Positions 1 to 9,203 of a DNA stretch of 64,000 bases are shown here, piece after piece. Positions within the stretch are counted from its first letter, which is position 1; each line of letters begins with the position of its first letter. The stretch covers positions 62,001 to 126,000 of the forward strand of contig NZ_CADFEI010000013.1 in the NCBI RefSeq assembly GCF_902833225.1, read 5' to 3'. The position numbers were made by a program, and so were the translations under genes. The notes under the pieces are model-generated. The model was not told the origin of the DNA, ran no database searches, and was given only the letters and a program-made list of their open reading frames with translations. Origin of the DNA: Burkholderia sp. BCC1644 (GTDB lineage Bacteria > Pseudomonadota > Gammaproteobacteria > Burkholderiales > Burkholderiaceae).

Positions 1-696
1 CGGGCCGGGGTGGCGCGCATGCGCGCCCGCCCCGAAGTGGGCGTGGCCGGCGCGCGCCTGACCGGCGGCGACGGCAGCGATCAGCCATCGGCACGCATGT
101 TCCCGTCGATCCTGAACGACGTACTGGCCATCAGCGGCCTGTCGGCCCGATACCCGCGTTCGCGGCTGTTCGGCCGCGCGGACCGGACCTGGTGCGATCC
201 CGCCGCGCCCGCGCGCGTGGACTGGGTGCCCGGCGCATTCGCGCTGGTCCGGCGCGATCTCTTCTGCCATCTCGGCGGCTTCGACGAACGGTTTTTCCTG
301 TACTACGAGGAGGTCGATCTGTGCCGGCGCGTCAAGCAACGCGGTTTCGACGTGTGTTACTGGCCCGATCTCGTGGTGCGGCATGTCGGCGGCGTGTCCG
401 CGCGCAGCGTCAGCCAATCGACCGGCGAAGCGTTCTCGGGAGCCGGCGCGCAACTGACGCTCTGGCGCATGCGCAGCGCCATGCTCTATTACCGCAAGCA
501 TCATGGCCTGCCCGCCGCGTGGCTGGCCAGTCGGGCCGAACTCGGCTGGCACGCGTTGCGCATGGTGCGCAATGCGCGCGCGGGCGCCGCGCCGCGCCAG
601 GACAAGGTGGCCGACTCGAAGCGGCAGGCCGCCATGCTCAAGCGCGCATGGCGCGAAACGATGGGCGGCCGCGTTTCGCCGCCGACCCCGTGGTAA
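1..696 (+). CDS. Family 2 glycosyltransferase, C-terminal part
   Basis: Partial gene: the frame is open to the first base of the window, so the N-terminal half with the nucleotide-sugar-binding region lies outside. What is visible matches the C-terminal half of GT2 (GT-A fold) enzymes of the rhamnosyltransferase type: a W-V-P-G-A-F block near bases 223-240 and then Y-Y-E-E-V-D-L-C-R-R, the acidic block that holds the catalytic base in this family. Such enzymes add sugars to lipid-linked or surface glycans at the inner face of the membrane. The stop (694-696) is 10 bases before the next start, so the two genes are one operon, probably the end of an exopolysaccharide cluster. Donor and acceptor cannot be told. 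Confidence 0.8.
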   Translation, partial: RAGVARMRARPEVGVAGARLTGGDGSDQPSARMFPSILNDVLAISGLSARYPRSRLFGRADRTWCDPAAPARVDWVPGAFALVRRDLFCHLGGFDERFFLYYEEVDLCRRVKQRGFDVCYWPDLVVRHVGGVSARSVSQSTGEAFSGAGAQLTLWRMRSAMLYYRKHHGLPAAWLASRAELGWHALRMVRNARAGAAPRQDKVADSKRQAAMLKRAWRETMGGRVSPPTPW

Positions 697-706
697 GGAG
701 CCGGTC

Positions 707-1252
707 ATGTTCGACAATCTTCGCGAGGACTGGCGCACGTACGAGCGCGACATCTGGCGGCAAGGGTTCTGGGTGATGGCCGTCTACCGCTTCGGACGCT
801 GGCGCTACCGCGTGCGCCCGAGCCTGCTTCGCCGCCCGCTTTCGTTCCTGTACAAGCTCGGCAAGATCGGCAGCCAGATCCTGACCGGCATCGACCTGCC
901 TTGCGAGACCGTCGTCGGCAGGCGCTTGCTGATCGAGCATTTCGGCGGCATCGTGATCAGCGGCGACACGATCATCGGCAACGACGTCGTGATCCGTCAC
1001 GGCGTGACGCTCGGGTTGCGCCACAGGGGTACCCGCGGCGCGCCGATCATCGGCAACGGCGTGGACATCGGGGCGGGTGCGAAGATTCTTGGCCCGGTAC
1101 GGATCGGCCACGGTGCGGTGATCGGGGCCAATGCCGTCGTGCTCGACGACGTGCCGCCGAACGCGCTGGCCGTCGGTGTGCCGGCAACGATCAAGCGACG
1201 CCGCGTGCGTGCCGGCAGCTCGTTGACGGCATGCGTGGGCGACGACGCATGA
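707..1252 (+). CDS. Serine acetyltransferase-like (left-handed beta-helix) acyltransferase
   Basis: 181 residues. The start at 707 is set by AAGGAG at 695-700. The C-terminal two thirds is a hexapeptide-repeat left-handed beta helix with the CysE-type sequence I-R-H-G-V-T-L-G at about residues 95-102 (catalytic His) and the typical G-x-x-A-x-I-G-A-x-A-V-V ending. The N-terminal helical domain is much shorter than in housekeeping CysE (about 270 residues). Short CysE-like proteins next to glycosyltransferases are common in polysaccharide clusters, where they are thought to O-acetylate sugars; that role is inferred from the operon with the upstream glycosyltransferase. A cysteine-biosynthesis role cannot be excluded. 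Confidence 0.8.
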   Translation: MFDNLREDWRTYERDIWRQGFWVMAVYRFGRWRYRVRPSLLRRPLSFLYKLGKIGSQILTGIDLPCETVVGRRLLIEHFGGIVISGDTIIGNDVVIRHGVTLGLRHRGTRGAPIIGNGVDIGAGAKILGPVRIGHGAVIGANAVVLDDVPPNALAVGVPATIKRRRVRAGSSLTACVGDDA

Positions 1253-1265
1253 GTGCGGCGGCGTG

Positions 1266-1955
1266 TCATGCCGGGTCGTCGATTCGGACGCAGCGATAGC
1301 CGAAGCCGTACACCGGCGCGACCTTCCAGCCATGGGTGCCGTCGAGCAGAAGCTTCTTGCGCAGGCGGCTCACATGCGTATCGATGGTACGGGTATCGAC
1401 GTCGGCATTCACGCCCCAGATACGATTGAGAAGGTGATCGCGCGACAGCAGTTTCCCCGGATTCTGGAACATGTAGACAGCGAGATCGAACTCCTTCTGG
1501 GTGAGCTCGACCGGCCCGCCGCTCATCGACAGCGACATGCGCTGAATGTCGATCGTGTAGACGCCGAGCTGCATCGGCACGACGCTACCCACCCCGTAGC
1601 GCCGCGCCACCGCGCCGATCCGGGCCAGCAGTTCCGCCGCGCGCGCCGGCTTCACCACGTAGTCGTCCGCGCCTGCCTTCAACGCAGCCAGCACGGTCTG
1701 CTCGTCGTCGCGCACCGTCAGCACGATCACGGGCACCTCCCAGCCCAGGTGATTGCGAATCCACTGGATCACCTCGCCACCGGATGCGTCCGGCAGCCCC
1801 CAGTCGACGACATAGAGATTGAAGGGATCCTGTTTGATCCCGTCGAACAGCGCCTGCGCCGTACCGAACCCGCGTGCGCGGTGGCCGCCTTGCTCCAGCC
1901 AGAGCATCAGCAAGTCGCGTTGATCCTGGTCGTCTTCCAAGACTGCAATTAACAT
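1266..1955 (-). CDS. OmpR/PhoB-family response regulator
   Basis: 229 residues. Receiver domain at residues 2-115 with the acidic pair D8-D9, phospho-acceptor D51, T80 and K102, followed by a winged-helix DNA-binding domain (about 130-226) ending in the wing typical of OmpR/PhoB proteins. It would bind DNA as a dimer after phosphorylation. No kinase gene is adjacent in the same operon; the nearest one (3193-4296) is of the NarX class, which normally pairs with LuxR-type regulators, so it is an unlikely partner. A longer reading frame begins upstream (2066), but its extra N-terminus has no receiver-like sequence, so the start at 1955 directly before M-L-I-A-V-L-E-D-D is chosen. Confidence 0.9.
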   Translation of the reverse strand: MLIAVLEDDQDQRDLLMLWLEQGGHRARGFGTAQALFDGIKQDPFNLYVVDWGLPDASGGEVIQWIRNHLGWEVPVIVLTVRDDEQTVLAALKAGADDYVVKPARAAELLARIGAVARRYGVGSVVPMQLGVYTIDIQRMSLSMSGGPVELTQKEFDLAVYMFQNPGKLLSRDHLLNRIWGVNADVDTRTIDTHVSRLRKKLLLDGTHGWKVAPVYGFGYRCVRIDDPA

Positions 1956-3192
1956 GGCCGATCTCCGTGAATGCATGCCGCCGATAACGCAGCGGCATGC
2001 CATTGGATACTTGCCTGGCGGCCACCCGAACGGGCATCGAATTCGTGGTGCCGATGAAATTGGCATCGTTAAACTAGCATACGAATTCAGAAGAATAAAG
2101 ATCGCAACGGATTGGCTTCCGGTTTATCCGGAATGGCTGTACATAATCACGCCGTCGTTTTTTCGATTCCCCGCCCAACCCGTTGGCGATCGAGCCGTTG
2201 ACGACACGGCCAGGCGCAACGCCGTCGCATCGCCGAAATCCATGTTGTATGTTGGCGAAATACACCCAGCATCGGCCGCCTTCGACAAAGAGGAGTCGTA
2301 GCCTTCATTCCGTACCGCTACGACGGCCACGGATACGCGCCCAACGGTTCTTTCGCACGTGCGACACCGAGGCTTTCGAGCGCTTACCTAATGGTCTCCG
2401 CCACAACCGTTTCACCTTTCGAATCAGAACCTGGCGGAACCACCGTGAATTCCCTCCCGTCATAACCCGAAACATAATCCCCATTGCTTAGCATTCCAGC
2501 AAACTTCGCCACACGATTTTCTTGTTGGCTTGCTTACCGAAGGAATGGTTTGTGGTCGGTGTTTGTGTATGCCTTCAAGGTATCGGTGTCGATCAAACGC
2601 AGTGACCACAGCATATGATTCTACCCAGTGCGCTGCCATTCCCGATGCAGCACTTCACTGAATTGAGGCTAGCCCAATTTCCGCCCCTGCAGCACAACTT
2701 TCAGATAGGCCAGAGAAGATAAATTATCTTGCCGAAGCTGTGAAAACTCGGCGAAATGGCGGAATTGGGGCTCTCATCTTTCGGGCTGCCACGCCGATCG
2801 CGCCAAGACCAGGGCTGCGATCGTGGGCTGCTGCGCGCGATAGCGACGATGTGGTTGCATCCACCCAGGCAACCATCTGACACACGAAGGGCGGACATTG
2901 CCCGCCCGCAGCCGGAACCACTTCTTCGCGCACGTTGACCGGTGACGGGATTCCGTTCAGGGTCGGCTGGCTCCAACGGAACCGTTGTTTCGGTTCCTTA
3001 CCGTGTTGGCGCGCGACCTCGAAATAGATTTCCCTGGCTCGAGACTCTCGCGAACTATCGCCCGCATCTGCACTGCCATCCAGCGCCACCGACGCTCGGA
3101 GCCCGTCTACACTCCCGTGACTTCCTGCCCGGTGTAAGTCAAAAACTCCTGCTTATGCCTACCCGCTCTATCTCCGGTGCGTCACGGCGCTG
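1956..3192. other. Long non-coding or decayed stretch
   Basis: About 1.24 kb between two leftward genes with clearly lower G+C than the window average, especially at 2040-2720. Open frames here (for example 2724-3089 minus, 2942-3466 plus) have no recognisable motif, no good Shine-Dalgarno sequence and codon usage unlike the neighbours. I see no FNR-type box and no intact repeat. It may be relic DNA flanking an acquired signalling segment. Confidence 0.5.
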
Positions 3193-4296
3193 CTACCCCT
3201 CCATGAGAATCCGCGACAAAGGCACCTGCGCTGTAATGGTGACGCCGTTGCCCGGCACACTCTCAATGGAAAGGATCCCGCCAAGCTGCAAGATCCGCTC
3301 ACGCATTCCGAGCACGCCGAAGGCGTCCGCTCTGGTTGGCGATTGCTCCGGGAACCCCACCCCATCGTCATGGACCCGTAATCGGCACTCACGCTCGTTC
3401 GTTGACAATATGACCGATACCTCGTTCGCTTGGGCATGCCGCGCGACATTGGTCAATGCTTCCTGAGCCACGCGATATAGGGAAATGGCCGCCAGGTCGT
3501 TCAAATGCAGCGCATCCGTGTGGATCTCGCATCGTGTGCGCACACCGTATCGGCGCTCAAAACCCTCCGTCATCCATTCGAGTGCAGCTTCCAGTCCCAA
3601 GTCATCAAGGACAGGCGGGCGAAGATCGGCTGCGATACGCCGCACCGATGTGACCATCGCGTCGATCTGGCCAGCCATCTCGTGCATGGCCTCCAGATGC
3701 GTACGGATGTCTGCGGCAACGTATTGAGCCAATTCTGTTTCGTGGAGCGCGAGCGTCATTTTCAGTGCGGTAAGCTGCTGCCCGAGATCATCGTGCAGTT
3801 CACGTGCGATACGCCCCTGCTCGTTCTCACGCGCCTGCTGAACAATTGCCGAGGCGGCGCTCACGCGCTCAAGCTCTTCCAGACGCCGCCGCTCGCTCAG
3901 ATCACGTGTGATTTTCGCGAATCCCAGCAGCGTCCCGTCATGGTCACGCACGGCCGTGATGACGACGTTCGCCCAGAACTGGCTACCGTCCTTGCGCACC
4001 CGCCACCCCTCATCCTCCGCGCGGCCCTGTGCCTCGGCTGCAGCGAGCAACTGAGCGGGCTTACCGGCGGCAATATCCTCACCCGTATAAAAGATCGAAA
4101 AATGCTTGCCGACAATCTCGTCGGGAACATAACCCTTGGCTCGCTGTGCTCCGGGGTTCCAGCTCGTCACGTTGCCGTTCGGATCCAGCATGAAAATCGC
4201 GTAATCCCGCACTGCCTCGATAAACAACCGGTAGCGGTGTTCGATTTCGATATCGCTCAAGTTACGAGAAGAGTACGACGCGGTGCTCCCTTTCAT
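3193..4296 (-). CDS. PAS-domain sensor histidine kinase, NarX/DegS class
   Basis: 367 residues with no membrane segment, so a cytoplasmic sensor. One PAS domain (about 20-135, ending in the D-L-S-E-R-R motif), then a HisKA_3 dimerisation domain with the phospho-accepting His at 168 in A-R-E-L-H-D-D-L-G-Q-Q-L, and a HATPase domain with N-V-A-R-H-A near 283-288 and G-x-G-F at 312-315. Kinases of this class usually phosphorylate LuxR/NarL regulators; none is adjacent, so it is an orphan here. The start at 4296 has GGGAG six bases before it; the longer frame to 4425 lacks a ribosome site. Its kinase core resembles the one at 45565-47043. G+C is below that of the ATPase operon. Confidence 0.88.
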   Translation of the reverse strand: MKGSTASYSSRNLSDIEIEHRYRLFIEAVRDYAIFMLDPNGNVTSWNPGAQRAKGYVPDEIVGKHFSIFYTGEDIAAGKPAQLLAAAEAQGRAEDEGWRVRKDGSQFWANVVITAVRDHDGTLLGFAKITRDLSERRRLEELERVSAASAIVQQARENEQGRIARELHDDLGQQLTALKMTLALHETELAQYVAADIRTHLEAMHEMAGQIDAMVTSVRRIAADLRPPVLDDLGLEAALEWMTEGFERRYGVRTRCEIHTDALHLNDLAAISLYRVAQEALTNVARHAQANEVSVILSTNERECRLRVHDDGVGFPEQSPTRADAFGVLGMRERILQLGGILSIESVPGNGVTITAQVPLSRILMEG

Positions 4297-4927
4297 TGCA
4301 TCTCCCGGAAAATCGGGCCACGTCTGCCGGCCGTCAAGCTGACCCCGAAAGGTGATCTCGGCCGGTTCAGTCCTGACAAACTCAATGCTATACGACCCGC
4401 GTTGACTTTCCCAATGAGGCGTCACGATAAGGGGTCAAAATGACTTGCCCCAAATTTGCCACTTACCGTTGATCAGTTGCAGCCGCCTACAAGGCGGCGG
4501 ATAGCAAAAACGACACAAGTCCGGATTCTCGAGTGCAACCCGACTCGAGCGGGACCAGGCGAGGTGCACGGTAGCTGGACGCGAGGGCAGAAACCGCAAT
4601 GTCAACTCGGAAGGATCCGGGTATTCCATGTTGCGGCGAGCACTAATCCAAGAAAGCTCCGGATGCATCGCAAACGGTTGCATTGACCGACGTTGATCGG
4701 TATCAAGTCCTTCGGCCTCCCCACCCATAGATTCTCGTTTTACAAGAAGCGGCGCGACCTCACGCGAAGACCACAGCGCCGCAACATTCGCTTTGCATGG
4801 GGAACAGTTGTGGATACGAACGACGCAGTCCGCACGGCAGAAGCTGGGCAGAAAAGGACAGCCAGTGGGCGTGGTTCGACGATGGAAACCGCACGTTGTC
4901 TTAATCCGGCGGTTGCGAGGTAGCGCG
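4297..4927. other. Intergenic stretch with an FNR-type box
   Basis: 631 bases between divergent genes. It holds a perfect FNR-type palindrome at 4693-4706 and, at about 4432-4452, a small inverted repeat (GGGGTCA...TTGCCCC) that could be the edge of a lost mobile element. A leftward frame (4435-4683) starts just past the box but has no recognisable motif and I do not call it. Confidence 0.45.
4693..4706. promoter_or_regulatory. FNR/ANR-type box TTGAT-CGGT-ATCAA
   Basis: Perfect match to the FNR-family consensus. It lies 221 bases before the start at 4928 (unknown protein, then diguanylate cyclase), further than most boxes here, so the link to that operon is tentative. Confidence 0.55.
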
Positions 4928-5251
4928 ATGACATTCGTTTCGACGCTACCGTCGCTGCAGGTGGAGTATTTCCACCTATTCAATGCGCTCGTCGTGATCA
5001 CATGTGTGGTCATCGAAGTGATCTATCCCATGCATCTGAACCCGAATGCGAGCGGCCCGGTCCGTTCGATTCTGGGCGATCTGCGAAACATGCACGTGAT
5101 CGGGCCGCAAGAGTATCTGCCGTTCGTGTACCTGATTCGAAACGACGGCGGTCAACTCCAGGCAGCCCGACGTCCGCTCCCGATACGGCTCGATGCCGCG
5201 TTGACGCACCGCGAGACAATTCGCAGAATCACGAGACTGGAACGGCGATGA
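4928..5251 (+). CDS. Unknown 107-residue protein upstream of the diguanylate cyclase
   Basis: Not recognised. The call rests on tight coupling: its stop overlaps the start of the diguanylate cyclase by four bases (ATGA, 5248-5251). The N-terminal 35 residues contain one hydrophobic stretch (about residues 14-29) and the rest is polar with a basic tail, so it could be a small membrane-anchored or regulatory partner of the cyclase. A start at 4928 is chosen because the upstream extension is polar and basic and lacks a ribosome site; there is no strong Shine-Dalgarno at 4928 either. No signal peptide cleavage site or metal motif is seen. Confidence 0.5.
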   Translation: MTFVSTLPSLQVEYFHLFNALVVITCVVIEVIYPMHLNPNASGPVRSILGDLRNMHVIGPQEYLPFVYLIRNDGGQLQAARRPLPIRLDAALTHRETIRRITRLERR

Positions 5252-6879
5252 CACGTGCGCGCTACCCCGGCGCACCGCAAGGTGCGACGATGCCCCGCAT
5301 CTTTTGGCAAATGGTACAGAGGCGATTGCGATTCATGCCGTTTATGGCCAACAAGGATGATCGAACGGAATCGGACGATTCAACGGGGCTGACCAGCACG
5401 CTTTGGCAAGCATTGACGGCATCGTCACTAGTCTTCACGGTGTCCGGCACCACGATTGCGCTCATCATGGTCAGCCTGTGTGCGGTCGTGCTGTATGAAA
5501 GCCGGCAGGATGCGCTGGATCATACGCGCGAAACCCTGCGCAATATCGCAGTGATCGCCCAGCGAGACATCGAACGCAATCTCGATTTGTACGAGCTATC
5601 GCTGCAAGCTGTGGTCGACGGGCTGCAAAAACCCGAAGTGATGGCACTACCAAGCGAGCTGCGTCGTGGCGTCTTGTTCGACAGGGCTGCTACGGCCAAG
5701 CATCTCGGCTCCGTGCTGGTGCTGGACAAAGCCGGCAACATCATCTTCGACGCCGCGAACAATGTCCCTCGCAAAGGAAATTTTTCTGACCGACCGTATT
5801 TCACCGTCCAACGTGACAATCCGCACATTGGGCTTTATATCAGCGACCCGTATCAATCGCGATTGCGAGGCGGCAAGGCAAGCATCGCATTGAGCCGTCG
5901 GCTTTCCCATCCGGATGGATCGTTCGCCGGCATTGTGCTGATGGCAATCAACATCGACTACTTTCATGAACTCTTTTCCGGATTGTCGCTGGGCCCTCAC
6001 GGCTCGATGGCGTTGATCGGCAAGAACGGTGTAATGATCATGCGCCAGCCATACGATCCGCGGATTATCGGACGGGACATCAGTACGGCAAACACCTTCC
6101 AGCATTTCATCGCTGCGCCTCAGGGGAGTTTCAGCGAGCGGGCCTCGATCGACGAAACACAGCGCCTCTACTGGTTCCAGAATTTTCCGAACGCACCACT
6201 GATCCTCATGGTCGCGGCCGGTGAACAGGACATCTATGCGGCATGGCGTCGACGCGCGATCACGATAGGTTCGCTGATGCTGGCATTCGCCGGCGCGTTC
6301 ATCACGCTTTCCGCCTTGTTTGGCGTGCAACTGCGCAGACGGATCCAGGCGGAGTCGGAGTTGCGACTGCTGGCCCGTACCGATGGGCTGACGGGCCTGA
6401 GCAATCGCCGCAGCTTCGGCGAGATCCTTGAACGCGAATGGCGACGTGCGATACGAACTCGCAGTGTCCTATCGCTCCTGTTCGTCGATATCGACCGATT
6501 CAAGTCATACAACGACACCTATGGTCATCAGTCGGGCGACGATGTGCTTGTCGTGGTGGCGAAATGCATTTCGGATAACGTTTGTCGGCCGACCGACACT
6601 GCCGCGCGTTACGGAGGCGAGGAGTTTGTCATCGTCCTGCCTGATACCTCGGCATCGGGTGCCACTGAGATTGCAGAGAAAATTCGACGCTCGATCTTCG
6701 AGCGTCGAATCGAGCATGCCGGCAGCGAGTATGGACGCGTAACGGCAAGTATCGGTGTCGTGAGTCGGCAGCCGCAGGCGGACGACGAATCAAGTGTCGT
6801 CATCAAGGCTGCCGACGAGGCACTCTATCACGCGAAATCGACAGGTCGGAACAAGGTATCAGGATTGGAAGGCGCGTAA
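5248..6879 (+). CDS. Membrane diguanylate cyclase with periplasmic Cache sensor
   Basis: 543 residues. Makes the second messenger c-di-GMP from two GTP. Order: cytoplasmic N-terminus, membrane segment about 58-83, periplasmic dCache-like sensor about 85-335, second membrane segment about 336-360, GGDEF domain about 370-540. The active-site motif is G-G-E-E-F at 456-460, and a product-inhibition site R-x-x-D (R447, D450) lies five residues before it, so feedback inhibition is expected. The start at 5248 overlaps the stop of the unknown gene before it (ATGA), pointing to translational coupling. A start at 5290 would also keep all domains. The ligand of the sensor domain is unknown. Confidence 0.9.
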   Translation: MTRARYPGAPQGATMPRIFWQMVQRRLRFMPFMANKDDRTESDDSTGLTSTLWQALTASSLVFTVSGTTIALIMVSLCAVVLYESRQDALDHTRETLRNIAVIAQRDIERNLDLYELSLQAVVDGLQKPEVMALPSELRRGVLFDRAATAKHLGSVLVLDKAGNIIFDAANNVPRKGNFSDRPYFTVQRDNPHIGLYISDPYQSRLRGGKASIALSRRLSHPDGSFAGIVLMAINIDYFHELFSGLSLGPHGSMALIGKNGVMIMRQPYDPRIIGRDISTANTFQHFIAAPQGSFSERASIDETQRLYWFQNFPNAPLILMVAAGEQDIYAAWRRRAITIGSLMLAFAGAFITLSALFGVQLRRRIQAESELRLLARTDGLTGLSNRRSFGEILEREWRRAIRTRSVLSLLFVDIDRFKSYNDTYGHQSGDDVLVVVAKCISDNVCRPTDTAARYGGEEFVIVLPDTSASGATEIAEKIRRSIFERRIEHAGSEYGRVTASIGVVSRQPQADDESSVVIKAADEALYHAKSTGRNKVSGLEGA

Positions 6880-7311
6880 GTTTCGTATGCCATCTTGCGC
6901 TTCGCAAGCGCATGATTTCGGCCAAATTCCGGGAACGACGCGAACAGATCGTATGGTATGTATGCATGCTGCGCGATCAGTTTTTGGCACCTTTTCTAGC
7001 GCAGATCGCGTAGCCTCCAACCATCCCTGCGTTTCCCGAAAGAAGTCGGTCGAAATGTCGACGGCGTATACCAGCGGATCTTTCGCTTCCGTCTCCGAAC
7101 GACTACTCCCCTCACGCGTTTCATCTGTCGATTCGACGTTTCTCGTTGATCGGGATCAAATGGGAACAGGGCGTGCGGCGATAAATAGTTCTCAGTGGCG
7201 CGTCCCCGATCGCACCGGCCGGGAACGACTCTTCAATGCAAGCAGATCTCCGCGTCGCGGCTCACGCATGCGGCGTTACGAGATCCGCGATTGCCGACGG
7301 TACGCCTTCCG
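6880..7311. other. Leader region of the N-ATPase operon
   Basis: 432 bases without a convincing gene; frames here are shadows. It contains a perfect FNR-type palindrome at 7146-7159, leaving about 150 bases before the first ATPase start, which allows a leader of roughly 110 bases if transcription begins at the usual spacing. Confidence 0.5.
7146..7159. promoter_or_regulatory. FNR/ANR-type box TTGAT-CGGG-ATCAA
   Basis: Perfect consensus palindrome 152 bases before atpD and the only such site near the ATPase operon, suggesting that the whole nine-gene operon responds to low oxygen. Confidence 0.7.
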
Positions 7312-8745
7312 ATGCAAACCGCACCCGAGCATGATCCCGCTGCCGGCGCCCCGCTCCACGGGCATGTCGTCGCCATTCGTGGAGCGGTCGTCGACCTGGC
7401 CTTTCCGTCCGGCAAGCTTCCGCCGCTGGACACGTCGCTTTCGATTGAAAGCGACGACGGCCGTGAAATCGTCGCCGAAGTGCAAGCGCACCTGGATGAA
7501 CGAACGGTGCGCGCACTGGCCATGCAGTCGACGAACGGGTTGCCGCGAGGCTTGCGCGTGACTGCGTCGGGCCAGCCGATATCCGTTCCCGTGGGCAACG
7601 CAATGCTCGGGCGTCTGATCGACGTGATCGGCACGCCTGGCGACCGCGGCCAGACACTTCCCGGCGATGTGCCGCGACGCCCCATCCACCAGCCACCGCC
7701 TCCCCTGTCGGCACAGGACGGCGCAACCGGCATGTTTGCAACCGGCATCAAGGTCATCGACCTCCTTGCTCCCCTCGCCCGCGGCGGCAAGGCCGCGATG
7801 TTTGGCGGCGCAGGCGTGGGCAAGACCGTTCTCGTGATGGAATTGATCCATGCAATGGTCGAGCACTACAAGGGCATTTCCGTATTCGCCGGCGTGGGTG
7901 AACGATCGAGAGAGGGGCACGAATTGCTGCAGGACATGCAGCGCTCTGGCGTGCTGCCAAGGACGGTGCTCGTATACGGCCAGATGAACGAGCCCCCCGG
8001 TGCGCGCTGGCGGGTGCCGCTGACGGCCTTGACCATCGCCGAGTACTTTCGCGACGAACAGCGCCAGAACGTGTTGCTGCTGATGGATAACGTCTTCCGC
8101 TTCGTCCAGGCCGGCGCGGAAGTCTCGGGCCTGCTCGGGCGCATGCCGTCGCGTGTCGGCTACCAGCCGACGCTGGCCACCGAAGTGGCCGCGCTGCAGG
8201 AGCGCATCGTCTCGGTCGGCGGGGTGTCGATTACGGCAATCGAAGCCGTCTACGTGCCGGCGGACGACTTTACCGACCCCGCCGTGACGACAATCGCCGC
8301 GCATGTCGACAGCATGGTCGTACTGTCGCGCGCGATGGCAGCCGAAGGCATGTATCCGGCGATCGATCCGATCGCATCGTCGTCGATCCTGCTCGACCCG
8401 CTCATTGTCGGCGCGGAACACGTGGCCGTTGCGACCGAAGTGAGGCGCACCATCGAACACTACCGGGAATTGCAGGACGTCATCTCGCTGCTCGGCATCG
8501 AGGAACTGGGCGCCGACGATCGTCGCGTCGTCGGTCGGGCGCGGCGCCTGCAACGTTTTCTGACGCAACCGTTTTCGGTTACCGAGGCGTTTACAGGCGT
8601 GGCCGGGCGTTCCGTCGCGATCGACGAAACCCTCGAGGGGTGCAAGGCCATTCTCCGCGGCGAATGCGACATCTGGCACGAAAAGTCGCTGTACATGGTC
8701 GGCACCCTGGACGAAGCGCGTGCGCGCGAGCGAGGCGCATCATGA
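7312..8745 (+). CDS. atpD: N-type ATPase beta subunit
   Basis: 477 residues; catalytic subunit of the F1 head of the alternative (N-type) rotary ATPase. Beta-barrel N-terminus (about 15-90), P-loop G-G-A-G-V-G-K-T at 165-172, the G-E-R-S-R-E-G block carrying the catalytic Glu, and R-M-P-S-R-V-G-Y further on. First gene of the N-ATPase order atpDCQRBEFAG, which differs from the housekeeping order and is diagnostic of this family. ATG at 7312 is chosen because the preceding frame is unlike any ATPase; no strong Shine-Dalgarno is seen. Its stop overlaps the next start (ATGA). An FNR-type box lies 152 bases upstream. Confidence 0.95.
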   Translation: MQTAPEHDPAAGAPLHGHVVAIRGAVVDLAFPSGKLPPLDTSLSIESDDGREIVAEVQAHLDERTVRALAMQSTNGLPRGLRVTASGQPISVPVGNAMLGRLIDVIGTPGDRGQTLPGDVPRRPIHQPPPPLSAQDGATGMFATGIKVIDLLAPLARGGKAAMFGGAGVGKTVLVMELIHAMVEHYKGISVFAGVGERSREGHELLQDMQRSGVLPRTVLVYGQMNEPPGARWRVPLTALTIAEYFRDEQRQNVLLLMDNVFRFVQAGAEVSGLLGRMPSRVGYQPTLATEVAALQERIVSVGGVSITAIEAVYVPADDFTDPAVTTIAAHVDSMVVLSRAMAAEGMYPAIDPIASSSILLDPLIVGAEHVAVATEVRRTIEHYRELQDVISLLGIEELGADDRRVVGRARRLQRFLTQPFSVTEAFTGVAGRSVAIDETLEGCKAILRGECDIWHEKSLYMVGTLDEARARERGAS

Positions 8746-9203
8746 ACACGGCGCTGCGCGTTACGATCGCCGCACCGTCCGGATTGCTGGTCGACAGCGC
8801 CGACGTCGTCGCATTCCGCGGGGAGGATGCAACCGGCAGCTTCGGTATCCTGCCCGGCCATGCGGACTTCCTGACCGTACTGGTGCCCTGCGTGCTGCGC
8901 TGGCGCACCGCCGACGGCCAGCGGCGCTTCTGTGCCGTGAGCGGCGGAATACTGCGCGTCGTCGACGGGCAGCACGTCAGTATCGCGTGTCGTGCGGGCG
9001 AGCTCGGCGACGCGCTCGAGACGCTCGAGACGCAGGCGCGCGCGACGCGCGAAGCACGCCTCGACGCGGCACGCCGGGCGCGGGTCGAGCAGACACGCCT
9101 CAACGCCCGGGCGATCCGCCAGATCCTCAAGTACCTGCGCCCTGGCGCGACGGGAGCCGCCACACGAGCGGACGGCGCCAACGAGGGCGGCAATCATGGC
9201 TAG
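8742..9203 (+). CDS. atpC: N-type ATPase epsilon subunit
   Basis: 153 residues. Central-stalk epsilon subunit: N-terminal beta sandwich (about 5-88) with the G-x-F-G-I-L-P-G-H motif typical of the family, then a charged alpha-helical C-terminus (about 90-140) that in bacterial enzymes can inhibit ATP hydrolysis. Overlaps atpD by four bases and atpQ by eight. Position directly after atpD is standard for the N-ATPase cluster. Confidence 0.93.
   Translation: MNTALRVTIAAPSGLLVDSADVVAFRGEDATGSFGILPGHADFLTVLVPCVLRWRTADGQRRFCAVSGGILRVVDGQHVSIACRAGELGDALETLETQARATREARLDAARRARVEQTRLNARAIRQILKYLRPGATGAATRADGANEGGNHG

Noticed and set aside
2724..3089. A 121-residue minus-strand frame that could be a gene
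   Set aside because: No motif, no ribosome site, and unlike codon use of neighbours; possibly relic but not supportable.
6794..7561. A 255-residue frame across the atpD leader
   Set aside because: It overlaps the end of the cyclase and the start of atpD in another frame, crosses the FNR box and has no recognisable sequence.
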